A stretch of DNA of 64,000 bases from Streptomyces sp. NBC_01750 (GCF_035918095.1 NZ_CP109137.1:6016001-6080000); one strand, 5' to 3'; counted from the stretch's first letter, positions 16,543 to 26,546 are shown. Notes: generated by a model from the letters alone, not told the origin. Program-made: numbers and translations.

Positions 16543-17652
16543 GTGTCGACGCACGATCGCTATACGCACGCCCCGGAACACTCCCTCTGGCAGGTCCCGG
16601 CCTCAGGCGCGGCCCGCTTCAGCTGGGAGTACGAGGACGGCCGCGACCGCCTCCTCGCCCTGTACCAGAAGGGCAAGGACAAGCAGTGGGACGGCGCCAA
16701 GCGTATCGACTGGGACCTGGAGGTCGATCCGTACGATCCGCTGGGCACCCCCGACGAGGCACTCAGCCTCTACGGCTCCCGCCACTGGCCGAAGCTCACC
16801 GAGAAGGACAAGGGCGAACTGCGGCTGCACTACACCTCCTGGCAGTTCAGCCAGTTCCTGCACGGCGAGCAGGGCGCGATGGTGTGCGCGGCGCGGATCG
16901 TGGAGTCGGTCCCGGATCTGGACGCGAAGTTCTACTCCGCCACCCAGACCATGGACGAAGCACGGCACGCCGAGATCTACAGCCGTTTCCTGCACGAGAA
17001 GATCGGGATGCTCTACCCGATCAACGACAACCTCCAGGGCCTGCTCGGCGACACCCTGCGTGACTCCCGCTGGGACATGCCGTACCTGGGCATGCAGGTC
17101 CTCATCGAGGGCCTCGCGCTCGCGGCGTTCGGCCTGCTGCGCGACACCACGGACAAGCCGCTGCCCAAGCAGATCCTCGCGTACGTCATGCAGGACGAGG
17201 CCCGTCATGTGGCCTTCGGGCGGATGGCGCTGCGCGACTACTACAAACAGCTCAGCGACGCGGAGCTGCGCGAGCGCGAGGAGTTCGTCATCGAGGGCTG
17301 CTATCTGATGCGCGACCGGCTGAGCGGAGTGGAGGTCCTGGAGAACTTCGGCATCCCCAAGCAGGAGGCGGCCGAACTGTCCGAGCAGTCCGAATACCTG
17401 CAGCTTTTCAGGAAGCTGCTGTTCAGCCGGATCGTGCCGTGCGTCAAGGACATCGGGCTGTGGGGCGAGCGCTTGCAGAAGGCCTATCTGGACATGGGCG
17501 TCTTCGAGATGGGCGACGCCAACCTCGACCTCCTGATGTCCCAGGACGAGGAGATCGCCGAGCAGCTCGACCGCGAGCGTTTCGCGGCGGAGGAGCAGGC
17601 ACGGGTGTCGGAGGTCGAGGAGGCGATCGCGGACGGCGCGCAGGGCTCGTAG
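16543..17652 (+). CDS. ferritin-like diiron protein
   Basis: 369 residues from the GTG at 16543 (GAAGGAG six bases upstream); an in-frame ATG at 16501 would add 14 residues without a ribosome site. Carboxylate-His motifs TMDEARHAEIY and VMQDEARHVAFGRMAL, with an earlier Glu in FLHGEQGAM, give a full diiron site in a long helical bundle. It is larger than ferritins and close in style to R2-like or oxygenase ferritin-like proteins. It is divergent from the AurF-like gene, and the two may act together or on related substrates. Function unknown. Confidence 0.82.
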   Translation: MSTHDRYTHAPEHSLWQVPASGAARFSWEYEDGRDRLLALYQKGKDKQWDGAKRIDWDLEVDPYDPLGTPDEALSLYGSRHWPKLTEKDKGELRLHYTSWQFSQFLHGEQGAMVCAARIVESVPDLDAKFYSATQTMDEARHAEIYSRFLHEKIGMLYPINDNLQGLLGDTLRDSRWDMPYLGMQVLIEGLALAAFGLLRDTTDKPLPKQILAYVMQDEARHVAFGRMALRDYYKQLSDAELREREEFVIEGCYLMRDRLSGVEVLENFGIPKQEAAELSEQSEYLQLFRKLLFSRIVPCVKDIGLWGERLQKAYLDMGVFEMGDANLDLLMSQDEEIAEQLDRERFAAEEQARVSEVEEAIADGAQGS

Positions 17653-18022
17653 ACCACCGGCCCAGGAACCGGCGCACCGCACGGCCGCCGCCGCCGGCTC
17701 CTCGGGCAGCGTGGCGGCGTGGCGTCGATGTCCTCCGCCGTCGCCGTGGGGTGCTCGTCCGCGAGCCGCGTCAGCTCCTGGTCGGCGAGGCCCTTCGAGT
17801 ACGCCTCCAGCAGCTCGCCGGACCTTTCCCTGCCGGGCATCGGCGGCTGCGGCCGCCGGGCCCGGACCAGCAGCAGCGGCCCCTGCACGCGGCGCGGTGC
17901 AGATGGTCAGCGCCGGAGAGCCAGTGGCCGGCGTCCACCACAGGCAGCTGAAGCCGGACCTCCCGTTCCCCGTCGACGCCCGTCCTCACCGCCGTCAACC
18001 GCCGGCGACTCAGGGGCACCAC
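17653..18022 (-). pseudogene. degenerate gene, at least two frameshifts
   Basis: No intact frame covers this stretch, but pieces of protein-like sequence follow each other in different minus-strand frames. The first is GEREVRLQLPVVDAGHWLSG from a start at 18022, the second GELLEAYSKGLADQELTRLA, and the third a C-terminal FLGRWST near 17655. Joined together they would make a protein of about 120 residues. I do not recognise the family. The alternative is chance open frames in high-GC DNA, so the call is tentative. Confidence 0.4.
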
Positions 18023-18053
18023 TCCCGGGGGCGCGGGGCCTGAGGCCGGCTGA

Positions 18054-18503
18054 TCACTCCGCTCCCGGCGGGAACGACGTCCGCAGCGTGAACGCGTGTG
18101 GCGTCGGCCCCTGTTCGCGGAGGTGGACCAGGCGCTTCTCCGCCTCCTGAACTGTTGGGCGGTGGCCCGCCTCCACCCACCACAGTGTCGTCATCGCTTC
18201 CTGGACCCGCTCGAACCACTCGTAGCGGCGGCTCAGCAGCTCCCGGTGCTGTCCCTGGTACATGAACGCCGTCAGCGCGTCGGTGTCCCGCCACACCGAC
18301 ATGTTCACGATCAGCCAGTCGTCCCCGAACACCGGCACGTCCGTGGCATTGCCGGTGTCGCTCTTCAGCCGCCAGATGAAGCCGTCCGCCGCGTCGGCGA
18401 CCGCGTTCACCGGGTCGAGGCCGTCGGTGAAATCCTTCAACTCCGTCGAATCCAGCGGGAATTTCAGTCGGGCTATGTTCACCTGGGCGAGTTCGAAGGT
18501 CAT
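18054..18503 (-). CDS. DUF3291 domain protein
   Basis: 149 residues from the ATG at 18503, which overlaps the amidase stop by 4 bases. A GTG two codons earlier is possible but the overlap favours the ATG. The pattern ([52 protein letters not shown]) fits DUF3291, a dimeric alpha/beta-barrel fold related to heme-binding monooxygenase-like proteins. No catalytic function is established. The tight overlap suggests co-expression with the amidase. Confidence 0.82.
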   Translation of the reverse strand: MTFELAQVNIARLKFPLDSTELKDFTDGLDPVNAVADAADGFIWRLKSDTGNATDVPVFGDDWLIVNMSVWRDTDALTAFMYQGQHRELLSRRYEWFERVQEAMTTLWWVEAGHRPTVQEAEKRLVHLREQGPTPHAFTLRTSFPPGAE

Positions 18504-19549
18504 GGCCACACGGTATGTGCGCCCCGCTCCGCCGCCACCGCCATTTCGAGGAGTGAGATGTCCGTGCCACGCGCCGTCACCAGTTGCAGGCCGACCGGGC
18601 AGCCGTCGCTTGTGAAGCCGGCCGGGATGCTGGCCGCCGGATGGCCACTGAGATTGAATGCCCAGGTCAGTGCCGTGGAGTAGAGCTCGCCGGGGCCGTC
18701 GTGACCATGCGGGCGGCCCGGGGTCGCCGGAGTGAGCAGCAGCTCCGTGTCCGAGAAGAGCGCATCGAGCCGGCGGTCGTTCTCGCCGCGCACCGCCGCC
18801 CCCGCCGAAGGCTCCCCGCGTCGCACCGCCTCCCAGGCCTGCCGCGGGTCGAGGAGAGCGAACGGCCGCTCGTCCAGACGTACGGTTCCGGCCGCCGCCA
18901 GTCGTTTTGCCGCCGCCCGCGCCACCGACTCCACCTCCGGGTCCGTTCGCGCGAAGCCCAGGTCCGCGGACCAGCGCGCCCGTACCGGCAACTCCACCCG
19001 TACGTCCTCGTACCCGTCCAGCACACAGCGCAGAAAGGCCCGCGCGTCCGCCGCCGAGCGGGTCAGCACGCCCGCCGAGGCCAGACCCGTCCGGTCCGGG
19101 GACGGCAGCAGTCCGTTAGTGGTCTTCAGCCCGAACACTCCGCACCACGCCGCCGGGATCCGCACCGACCCGGCCCCGTCGCTGCCGGTGGCGAGCCCCA
19201 CCATCCCCGCGGCGACCGCCACCGCCGAGCCGGCCGAGGAACCGCCCGGTGTACGGTCCGCACGCCACGGGTTGACCGTACGGCCGTGGGCACCCAGACC
19301 CCAGGTCTGCCAGTGCGTGCCGGGGACCGGCACCGCCGTCGAACCGACCGCCACCGCGCCCGCCGCGATCAGCCGCCGGGCCGTGTACGAATGGATGCCG
19401 GACCGTCCCTTGACGGCGAACGGCCGTCCGGTCAGCGGGAGTCCCGGGCCCGGCTCGCGGGCGAGCGCCTGCTCGGACCACACCTCGATGAAGGCGCACA
19501 GTTCAGGGTCGAGACGCCCGATCCGCTCCAGAGCTTCCACCACCGTCAT
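18500..19549 (-). CDS. amidase (amidase-signature family)
   Basis: 349 residues. The Ser-Ser-Lys triad can be placed: Lys47 (AVKGRSG), Ser104 (GGSSAGSA) and nucleophile Ser128 ([12 protein letters not shown]). It is shorter than typical 450-500 residue amidases such as GatA, so the C-terminal part is compact. It lies 4 bases after the PBP gene and overlaps the DUF3291 gene. Substrate unknown. Such enzymes hydrolyse small amides. Confidence 0.87.
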   Translation of the reverse strand: MTVVEALERIGRLDPELCAFIEVWSEQALAREPGPGLPLTGRPFAVKGRSGIHSYTARRLIAAGAVAVGSTAVPVPGTHWQTWGLGAHGRTVNPWRADRTPGGSSAGSAVAVAAGMVGLATGSDGAGSVRIPAAWCGVFGLKTTNGLLPSPDRTGLASAGVLTRSAADARAFLRCVLDGYEDVRVELPVRARWSADLGFARTDPEVESVARAAAKRLAAAGTVRLDERPFALLDPRQAWEAVRRGEPSAGAAVRGENDRRLDALFSDTELLLTPATPGRPHGHDGPGELYSTALTWAFNLSGHPAASIPAGFTSDGCPVGLQLVTARGTDISLLEMAVAAERGAHTVWP

Positions 19550-19553
19550 ACGA

Positions 19554-21011
19554 TCAGTGTCGCAGCGCCGCCTCCATCACCGCCCGCGCGATCGGCGCCG
19601 CGCTGCCACCGCCGCTGATCTCGCCGCGCTCCGCGGAGGCCTCCTCGACGACCACCGCGACCGCGACCGCCGGCCGGGCCGCGTGGTCCGCCTGCGCCCA
19701 GGAGATGAACCAGGCGTACGGCGTACCGGCGTTGCCCATGCCGTGCTGTGCCGTACCGGTCTTGCCGCCGACCTGCGCCCCGTCGATCGCGGCCTTCGCG
19801 CCGGTGCCCTCCTCGACGACATCGATCATCAGCTGCTTGAGCTGCTGGGCCGTCGAGGGGGTCATCGCCCGGTGGTACGACTTCCGGCTGTGCCGGGAGA
19901 CGGTGTCGCCGCCCGATGTGGTCACCCGGTCCACCAGATAGGGGTGTCTGATGTCGCCGCCATTGGCGACCGCGGCCGAGACCATCGCCATCTGAAGCGG
20001 CGTTGCCGAGGTGTCGAACTGCCCGATCGAGGAGAGCGCCAGCTGGTCGACGGTCATCCGGGTGTCGAAATTGGACGGCACCACGCCCGAAGGAATCCTC
20101 AGCCCGGGGTCGTTGAAGCCGAACCTCTCCACCGTGTCCAGCATTCCCTGCATTCCGATCCGCACCCCGAGATGCGCCATCACGGTGTTGCACGACCACT
20201 GGATGGCGTACGCGAGAGAGGCGTTGCCGCAGCCCGTCGCCTCATTGGGGAGCGTGGTCGAGGTGCCGGGCAGAACGTACGGATCGGGAGTGCCCGTCGG
20301 CGCCTCGACGTCGGTGACCACGCCGGCCTCCAGCGCGGCCGCGGCCGTGACAATCTTGAAGGCGGACCCTGGCGGATAGGTCTGCCGGATGGCCCGGTTC
20401 AGCATCGGCTGGACGCTCGAACCGTTCAGCCTGCTCCAGGCGTCGGCGACCTGCTTCCCGGTTCCCGAGAGCAGACCGGGGTCGTACGAAGGGCTGCTGA
20501 CCAGCGCCAGGATCTTGCCGGTCGACGGCTCGATCGCCGCGACCGCGCCCCTTCTGTTGTTGAGGCCGCTGAACGCGGCCTGCTGCATCGAGGGCTTGAT
20601 GGTGGTGACGACATTGCCGCCTGGCTGCTGCGTGCGGCTGAGGTTGTTCCAGTACGGGATCCGGGTGAGCAGCAGGGACGCACCGGAGAGGATGGAGTCC
20701 TCGGCGTTCTCGAGGAGCGTGGTGCCGTAGGTCTGCGAGGCGTAACCGGTGACGGGTGCGTACAACGGCCCTTGCGTGTAGGAGCGTTCGTAGCGCAGCT
20801 GCTCGCCGGTGTCGTTCGAGCTGGTGACCGCTCCGCCGCCGGCCAGGATGTCGCCACGCGGCTCGTCGTAACGGTCGATGATGAGGCGGCGATTGGCCGG
20901 ATTGTTGTTGAGCGATCTGGCCTCGAAGACCTGCACACGAGCCGCGTTGACCAGCAACGCGGCCAGGAGCAGCAGACACAGGACGGCGGCCCGCCGGATG
21001 TAGCGGATCAC
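19554..21011 (-). CDS. class B penicillin-binding protein (PbpA-like transpeptidase)
   Basis: 485 residues. One N-terminal membrane helix ([12 protein letters not shown]), then a dimerisation region and the transpeptidase domain with SxxK at Ser216-Ala-Phe-Lys219, SxN at Ser273-Cys-Asn275 and KTG at 417-419. It cross-links peptidoglycan outside the membrane. The ATG overlaps the stop of the FtsW/RodA gene by 4 bases, the standard pairing of a SEDS glycosyltransferase with its own class B PBP. The unit reads as a dedicated elongation- or sporulation-type wall synthase. Confidence 0.93.
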   Translation of the reverse strand: MIRYIRRAAVLCLLLLAALLVNAARVQVFEARSLNNNPANRRLIIDRYDEPRGDILAGGGAVTSSNDTGEQLRYERSYTQGPLYAPVTGYASQTYGTTLLENAEDSILSGASLLLTRIPYWNNLSRTQQPGGNVVTTIKPSMQQAAFSGLNNRRGAVAAIEPSTGKILALVSSPSYDPGLLSGTGKQVADAWSRLNGSSVQPMLNRAIRQTYPPGSAFKIVTAAAALEAGVVTDVEAPTGTPDPYVLPGTSTTLPNEATGCGNASLAYAIQWSCNTVMAHLGVRIGMQGMLDTVERFGFNDPGLRIPSGVVPSNFDTRMTVDQLALSSIGQFDTSATPLQMAMVSAAVANGGDIRHPYLVDRVTTSGGDTVSRHSRKSYHRAMTPSTAQQLKQLMIDVVEEGTGAKAAIDGAQVGGKTGTAQHGMGNAGTPYAWFISWAQADHAARPAVAVAVVVEEASAERGEISGGGSAAPIARAVMEAALRH

Positions 21012-22387
21012 CGCTCGCCCTCCAGGACCGGTGCGACGATCCCCGGTTCGACCGGCTCGGGCTGCGGCGCGCGGGCCGAGTCGCTGACCCGGATGAGCAG
21101 CGCCACGATGACCCAGTTGGTGACCACGGACGAACCGCCCTGCGCGAGGAAGGGCATCGCCATCCCGGTGAGTGGGATCAGACCCATCACGCCGCCCGCG
21201 ATGACGAAGACCTGGAGCGCGAGGATCGAGGCGAGGCCGATGGCGAGCAGCCGTCCGAAGAGGTCGCGCAGCGACAGTCCGGCGCGGTAGCCGCGGGCCA
21301 CCATCAGCGCGTACAGCAGGAAGACCGCGGTCAGGCCGGCCAGGCCGAGCTCTTCGCCCGCCGTGGCGAGGATGAAGTCGGACTTGGCGGCGAAGCCGAT
21401 GAGGATGGAGTGGCCGAGTCCCATTCCGGCGCCGAGTGTCCCGCCGGCGGCGAAGGCGAAGAGTGACTGGGCGAGCTGGCCGGGGCCCTCACCGGCGTCG
21501 ATGGTGGCGAAGGGGTTGAGCCAGTCCTCGACCCGGCTGTGGACATGCGGTTCCAGGGAGCTGACGGCGACCGCGCCGGCCGCGGCGAGCAGCAGCCCGA
21601 CGGCGATCCAGCCGGTGCGGCCCGTCGCCACGTACAGCATGATCACGAAAAGCCCGAAGAAGAGCAGCGAGGTGCCGAGGTCCCGCTCGAGCACCAGAAC
21701 GCCGACGCTGAGCAGCCAGATCGCGACGATGGGGCCGAGCACACGGCCGGTGGGCAGCTGGAGCTTCCAGATTCTGCGGCCGGTGTACGCAAGGGCGTTG
21801 TGGTTGGCGGCGAGATACGCGGCGAAGAAGACGGCGAGCAGGATCTTGGCGAACTCGCCCGGCTGGAAGGACAGTCCGCCGATCCGGATCCAGATCTTGG
21901 CGCCGTTCACGGCGGGAAAGAGGATCGGTAGGAGCATCAGCACCAGGGCCGCGACGACCGAGAGATACGCGTACCGCTGCAGAATCCGGTGGTCACGCAG
22001 GAAGATCACGACGCCGATGAAGAGGGCGACGCCGAGCGTGGACCAGATCAGCTGGGTCGGCGCGGCCGCGTTGTTCGGGGTCTCCAGGTCGAGACGGTAG
22101 ATGAGCGCCAGGCCGAGGCCGTTGAGGAGAACCGCGATGGGCAGGAACAGCGGGTCGGCGTACGGGGCGCGGTAGCGGACGGCGAGATGGGCGAGGAGGG
22201 CCAGCACACCGAGGCCCGCTCCGTAGCGCGCGGCGTCCGGCGGTACGGCGCCGCCCTTTGCCAGGCCGACCTCGACATAGCCGTAGACGGAGATGAGGAC
22301 GGCGCAGACGAGGAGCGAGAGCTCGACACCCCGCCGCTTGGGGAGGCGTAGATCGGGCGGGGGAGCGTCCGCCGTCGTTGCGGTCAT
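21008..22387 (-). CDS. FtsW/RodA/SpoVE-family (SEDS) peptidoglycan glycosyltransferase
   Basis: 459 residues from the ATG at 22387. About ten membrane helices, with family signatures RIGGLSFQPGEFAKILL, VLERDLGTSLLFFGLF and GLIPLTGMAMPFLAQGGSS. It polymerises lipid II and works with the overlapping PBP gene. There is no clear ribosome site before the ATG. An in-frame TTG eight codons earlier exists but is no better. Expression may be leaderless or use a start I cannot settle. Confidence 0.93.
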   Translation of the reverse strand: MTATTADAPPPDLRLPKRRGVELSLLVCAVLISVYGYVEVGLAKGGAVPPDAARYGAGLGVLALLAHLAVRYRAPYADPLFLPIAVLLNGLGLALIYRLDLETPNNAAAPTQLIWSTLGVALFIGVVIFLRDHRILQRYAYLSVVAALVLMLLPILFPAVNGAKIWIRIGGLSFQPGEFAKILLAVFFAAYLAANHNALAYTGRRIWKLQLPTGRVLGPIVAIWLLSVGVLVLERDLGTSLLFFGLFVIMLYVATGRTGWIAVGLLLAAAGAVAVSSLEPHVHSRVEDWLNPFATIDAGEGPGQLAQSLFAFAAGGTLGAGMGLGHSILIGFAAKSDFILATAGEELGLAGLTAVFLLYALMVARGYRAGLSLRDLFGRLLAIGLASILALQVFVIAGGVMGLIPLTGMAMPFLAQGGSSVVTNWVIVALLIRVSDSARAPQPEPVEPGIVAPVLEGER

Positions 22388-22725
22388 GCCACGCAACGTA
22401 GCAAGACGCAAGCCTTATGTCCCTTTATGTCATAGGGCGTCGACGAAGAGTGGGCGGGAGAGTCGACGGAGCGTCAGTTCGCTACCGGTGCCGGGCGCGC
22501 AGCCGATGTTGGTGACGCGTCACTCCGCGTGCGGCTGGGCGGTGGGCTTCCCTGTCGTTCACGGACCGGTGTGTACTCGGGCAGCGTGAGCCGGACGACC
22601 GCACCGCCCGCGAAGGTCCCCGGCGGGCGGGCGCCCGGGATACGGCTCCGCTCCACCGGATCGGTGAAGAAGATGATGCCGCCGCCCCCGGTCCGCCCCG
22701 GCCCCGCCTGCCTTCCGGCCCGCCG
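22388..22725. other. intergenic stretch, no gene seen
   Basis: 338 bases between the FtsW/RodA start and the zinc-ribbon stop. A minus-strand frame has a short protein-like run (VVRLTLPEYTPVRER) without a family or a start, perhaps a gene remnant. GC-rich inverted stretches near 22615-22640 could form a terminator for the zinc-ribbon operon. Confidence 0.5.
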
Positions 22726-23031
22726 TCAGTGCTGGTACGGCTGCTGTCCGGGCTGCTGCTGCGACGGCTGTCCGTACGCCTGACCGCCCTGCGCGCCCGC
22801 GCCCTGGATCTGCAGCTGCTCCGCACTCTCCTTGCTCACGCTCGCCTCCGCGCCGCAAAACGTGCACTGAGTCGCGTACTTCGTGGAGAACGGGAACAGT
22901 GGCACGAAGAACAGCGTGAATTTCGTGACGCGCTTCCTGAGCGTGTGCGCGGAGGGATTGCCGCAGTGTCCGCATACCAGCGTCAGTATCGCCAGCTGGT
23001 AGAGGTATCCCCGAGTGCCAAAGATGATCAT
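22726..23031 (-). CDS. zinc-ribbon protein with Gln-rich tail
   Basis: 101 residues from the ATG at 23031 (GGGAGGG nine bases upstream, inside the HEAT gene; 4-base overlap with its stop). Two CxxC pairs (CGHCG, CTFCGAE) flank a hydrophobic segment (LFFVPLFPFSTKYATQ), the zinc-ribbon layout of small Streptomyces membrane-associated proteins. The C-terminus is low complexity (QAYGQPSQQQPGQQPYQH). Coupled to the HEAT-repeat gene. Function unknown. Confidence 0.82.
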   Translation of the reverse strand: MIIFGTRGYLYQLAILTLVCGHCGNPSAHTLRKRVTKFTLFFVPLFPFSTKYATQCTFCGAEASVSKESAEQLQIQGAGAQGGQAYGQPSQQQPGQQPYQH

Positions 23032-25109
23032 GCTGTTGGTCCCTCCCTGGTAAGTGCCTGCCGGCACAGGGCCAGCAGCTTCTCGTCCGTAAAGATGTCA
23101 TGGCTGCTGTATCCGCCGTCGATCGCGTTATGACGTCGTACGGATCCCAGCTCGCGGCGAAGTATTCGCTCGGCGCCCTCCACCCCGTCGGCCGTCAGCT
23201 CCGCCAGACATTCGGCCGTCGGCACGCGGGTGTTCGCCTGCCCCTCCCAGGCCGCCAGGAGCACCGGCCAAGGGCGCTCCGGGTTTCGCGTCACGCGCCA
23301 CAGCGCGATCGCCGCGTCCACCCGGGTCCATGGCTCCGCCGCCCCCAGCAGTTCACCCAGCGCCGGAGCGGCCTCCGCGCCCGCCGCGCCCAGCGTGCCG
23401 AGCACCGTCGCCGCCGAACGCCGGGCCGCGGAGTCCGCCTCCGACAGTGCCGCTCGCAGCACCGGCAGTACGGCCCCCGCGTCACCCTCGATCGCCCAGA
23501 GCGCGCCTGCGGTCCGCGCCGCAAGGGCCGCCGAGCAGCCGCCGCAGCCCAGCATCGCGCGCAGATCCGGCACGGCTTCGCCCGCCGCCGGCCCGAACGC
23601 GGTGAGCGCCCGCAGCACCGACTCGGTCAGCCACTCCTTGCGGTACTCCGGCGCGCCCCGCAGGATGCGCAGCACCTCGGGCACCGCGTCGGCGGCCCGC
23701 AGCGCGGTCAGTCCGTACAGCAGCGGTCCCGCCCGGTCGTGGAGCCGGTCGTCCAGCTCCATCTCGCCGAGGCTGCGGCGCAGCACGGGTGCGAGCGGTG
23801 CGGCCGCCGCCCCCAGATGGTCGAGCGCGTACCCCAGATCGTGCGGCGCCTCGGGCAGCTCCAGCGCCCGCGCGAGCACCGGCACCGCACGCCGGTCGCC
23901 CGCCCGTGCCAGCGCCTTGACCGCGCTGCCGAGCGACGGCGGTCCGCCCGCCCACTCCCGCACCCAGGCCGCGGGGTCCGCGGCGACCCGGTCCGCAAGC
24001 GCGTCAGTGGCGGGCCCGGCGAGCGAGAACAACTCCTCCAGCGCGTCGGCGGCCGCCTCGGCCAGCCGTGGCTCCGGGTCGGCGAGTTGCTCCCCGATCA
24101 GGCCGACCAGCTCCTCGTACGCACCGCGCCAGGTCCGCAGCAGTCCGCTGCTCATCCGCACGGCGTCGATCCGCTGCCCCCAGTCGGGGCTGCACAGCTG
24201 ATCGGTCAGCAGGGCTGTCCGGTCCTCGACACGATCGCCGAGACCGGAGTGCAGCGTACGGAGCAGATCCGCGGTCCAGGGGGCGTGGCGGCCGGCCGTA
24301 TCCGCCTCGTGGCGCTCGCGCAGCTGCCCGATGAGTGTCGGCGTCGACGGTCGTTCGGCGGCCTGAGCCGTCACCACCGGCTCGGCGCGCAGCTCGCGCA
24401 GCAGGCCTGCCACGCTCGGTACGACATCGGACGGCAGCTCCCCCGGCGCGCAGCGGGCAAGCTGCGCGAGCGCGGCAAGCCGCAGCCCCGGGCCGTACGA
24501 CACCCGGGTCAGGCCGGAGAGCCACTCCACCACCTCGGGCACCAGATACTCGTGCCGCAGGGCTATCCGGCCCGCGGCTTCGACGCAGGCGAACCGCACC
24601 TCCGCGTCCGGCTCCACGCCCAGCCGGTCGCGCAGCAGACCGAGCACCAGCTCCGGATCGTCGTGCAGCGTGGCGAGCGCGAGCGGCGCGGCGAGCCGCA
24701 CCCCGCGGTCGTCGGCGTCGACCAGTCCGAGGAAGGCGTCCGCGCCTGCGGTCACGGCCGACGCGGCCATCGCGTAGTTCGCGGCGTACTCGAACTCCTC
24801 GTCGTCCGGGTCGAGTTCGTCGTCGCCGTCCAGATCGATGCCGCCGATGCTGGTCAGCAGCTCTACGATGCCGCCCCGGTCCTGGACCGCCGGATTCGTC
24901 ACGAGCTCCAGAAGGAACGGGATACAGGCGAGCGTCGAGTCGTACACATCGCCCTGGTGGTGCACCGCCCCGTACATCCCGTCGAGCGCCGTCTCGCGCT
25001 CCGCCGGGTCCGCGGAAGCCAGTCCGCGCAGCATTTCCGGCACATCGTCCGCCGGGCCGTAAGCATGCCCCAGTGCGGCCCACTCGACCTCGTCGATCCC
25101 CCCGAACAC
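23028..25109 (-). CDS. large HEAT-repeat protein
   Basis: 693 residues from the GTG at 25109, with GGGAGGGGG close upstream. Nearly the whole length is alpha-helical repeats of about 35-45 residues (ADPEPRLAEAAADALEELFS, ARRSAATVLGTLGAAGAEAA, RVDAAIALWRVTRNPERPWP), usual for scaffold or protein-binding HEAT proteins. There is an acidic insert near 125 (DGDDELDPDDEEFEYA). No enzyme motif or signal peptide. It is coupled to the zinc-ribbon gene and divergent from the NERD-like gene. Confidence 0.87.
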   Translation of the reverse strand: MFGGIDEVEWAALGHAYGPADDVPEMLRGLASADPAERETALDGMYGAVHHQGDVYDSTLACIPFLLELVTNPAVQDRGGIVELLTSIGGIDLDGDDELDPDDEEFEYAANYAMAASAVTAGADAFLGLVDADDRGVRLAAPLALATLHDDPELVLGLLRDRLGVEPDAEVRFACVEAAGRIALRHEYLVPEVVEWLSGLTRVSYGPGLRLAALAQLARCAPGELPSDVVPSVAGLLRELRAEPVVTAQAAERPSTPTLIGQLRERHEADTAGRHAPWTADLLRTLHSGLGDRVEDRTALLTDQLCSPDWGQRIDAVRMSSGLLRTWRGAYEELVGLIGEQLADPEPRLAEAAADALEELFSLAGPATDALADRVAADPAAWVREWAGGPPSLGSAVKALARAGDRRAVPVLARALELPEAPHDLGYALDHLGAAAAPLAPVLRRSLGEMELDDRLHDRAGPLLYGLTALRAADAVPEVLRILRGAPEYRKEWLTESVLRALTAFGPAAGEAVPDLRAMLGCGGCSAALAARTAGALWAIEGDAGAVLPVLRAALSEADSAARRSAATVLGTLGAAGAEAAPALGELLGAAEPWTRVDAAIALWRVTRNPERPWPVLLAAWEGQANTRVPTAECLAELTADGVEGAERILRRELGSVRRHNAIDGGYSSHDIFTDEKLLALCRQALTREGPTA

Positions 25110-25223
25110 GCTTGCCCCCTCCCAAGAACTGTGCGCTTGGGGAGAGTGTGCACCACTGCCCGGACATCGCGGGGTTATTGCCCCGAAGGCTGTGGGCTGT
25201 TCCCATGGTCGGGGGGTGATGGC

Positions 25224-26024
25224 ATGACGGGACTGCGCGTCACACCGGCACGCGAGCAGGGCCGGGACCGGTTGTACGTCAGCCTGCCGAACGGCCGGAG
25301 CGTGGCCTGGTACGACCGGGACAGCGGCCGGGTGAGCCTGGTCTCCGACCGCCACCGCGCCGATGTGCTGGCAGCCCTCGCCCCGTATCTCACCGACGAT
25401 GTCACCGTCGGTCCGCCGCCCGTCCCCACCTCCGCCGACCTTGCCAGGCTGTTTCTGCGCCCCGACGACGATCTGGCCCCCAACCGCCCCGGCGAGGCGC
25501 TGCAGGCCGAACTGGACCAACTCCCCGCCGGGCACCGTTTCCGCCAGGATCCGCGCCGCGCGGAACTCGCCGCGCACCAGCTGCTGGGCGGCGAGCTCGA
25601 CCGGCTGGAGGCCGCGGGCTGGCGGATCCTGCACTCGGTTCCGCTGCCCGGCACCGAGCACATCGACCATCTGGCCATCGGGCCCGCCGGGGTGCTGGCC
25701 GTGCACACGCTCCAGGCCCGGCGGCTGCGGGTGCGGATCGCCGACCCCATGGTCCGGGTCGGCCGTGGCGAACCGGTTCCCCGGCTCCGGCTGGCCCGCC
25801 GCCGGGCCGAGCGTGCCGCGCTCGCGCTGACGGCCGCGGTGCGCCCGGTGCTCGCCGTGGTCGCGGCTGCGCGGCTCGACGTCATGCCCGCGCCGCCGGA
25901 CGTAAGGATTCTGCGGGACGACGAGGTGCCCGCGCTGACCAGGCTCGGCGGCGTACTGAAGCCCGCGGACATCGAGGCGCTGTACGCGACGGCGCGCGAC
26001 CGTCGCACCTGGCTGCGCGCCTGA
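25224..26024 (+). CDS. NERD-like protein with altered active site
   Basis: 266 residues from the ATG at 25224. It is related along its whole length to the NERD protein of the AICE at 46068 (RDRLYVSLPNGRSVA, LAPNRPGEAL, GWRILHSVPLPGTEHIDHLA). Where the AICE copy has DIDHL and NTK, this one has HIDHL (His146) and HTL (Leu163), so the catalytic Lys of the NERD nuclease fold is lost. It is probably not a nuclease any more. It is divergent from the HEAT-repeat gene. Confidence 0.75.
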   Translation: MTGLRVTPAREQGRDRLYVSLPNGRSVAWYDRDSGRVSLVSDRHRADVLAALAPYLTDDVTVGPPPVPTSADLARLFLRPDDDLAPNRPGEALQAELDQLPAGHRFRQDPRRAELAAHQLLGGELDRLEAAGWRILHSVPLPGTEHIDHLAIGPAGVLAVHTLQARRLRVRIADPMVRVGRGEPVPRLRLARRRAERAALALTAAVRPVLAVVAAARLDVMPAPPDVRILRDDEVPALTRLGGVLKPADIEALYATARDRRTWLRA

Positions 26025-26098
26025 CGCCGCGTCGCATCAGCAGCCGACGGCCGCCCACCGTCGGCCGTCGGCTGCCGGCGGTGGTCAGCGGCCGGTGG

Positions 26099-26530
26099 TC
26101 AGCGGAGGTTGTCGCCCCAGCCGCTCTGGAGCATGGTCTGGAACGCCCACTTCCCGTCCCGCCTGATCAGAATGTCGGCGTACCGCAGCTGCTGCGTCTG
26201 TCCGGCCGCGGTCATGGTGGAGTCCGTGAAGACGACGGCCATCGCGGGGGAGAGGAAGACGGGTGTACGCGTCGACTCGAAGGTGATGTCGTCGCTGCCG
26301 TCACCCATCACCTGGCTCATCGTCTCGATGAACTGCTGCCGGTCCCACTGCGCGGAGGCGCCATCTCCCGCCGAGTCGTCGCTGACCAGGTTGAGCGGGA
26401 AGACGGCCAGGTCCGCCATGCGCTCGATCTCGCGCTTGGCGCTGTGCGCGTCGTACGCGGCGAACCACGCCTCGATACTCGCCAGTTCTGCGGGGGTAGC
26501 GGTGTATCCGGTATCGGGCAGAAAGGTCAC
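26099..26530 (-). CDS. SnoaL-like / SgcJ-type protein (NTF2 fold)
   Basis: 143 residues from the GTG at 26530 (AGGAGAC upstream). The fold is given by AELASIEAWFAAYDAH, DRQQFIETMSQV, the beta strand TRTPVFLSPAMAVVFTDS and the ending GKWAFQTMLQSGW, as in SgcJ/EcaC-like proteins of the NTF2 superfamily. These are usually small isomerases, hydrolases or binding proteins. It stands alone behind a well-formed promoter with a 9-base inverted repeat. Confidence 0.75.
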   Translation of the reverse strand: MTFLPDTGYTATPAELASIEAWFAAYDAHSAKREIERMADLAVFPLNLVSDDSAGDGASAQWDRQQFIETMSQVMGDGSDDITFESTRTPVFLSPAMAVVFTDSTMTAAGQTQQLRYADILIRRDGKWAFQTMLQSGWGDNLR

Positions 26531-26546
26531 GCCGTCTCCTCTTCAC

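Noticed and set aside
23100..25223. Plus-strand frame running 5' of the NERD-like gene through the HEAT gene
   Set aside because: Only the part from 25224 is protein-like with a ribosome site; the rest mirrors the HEAT-repeat gene.
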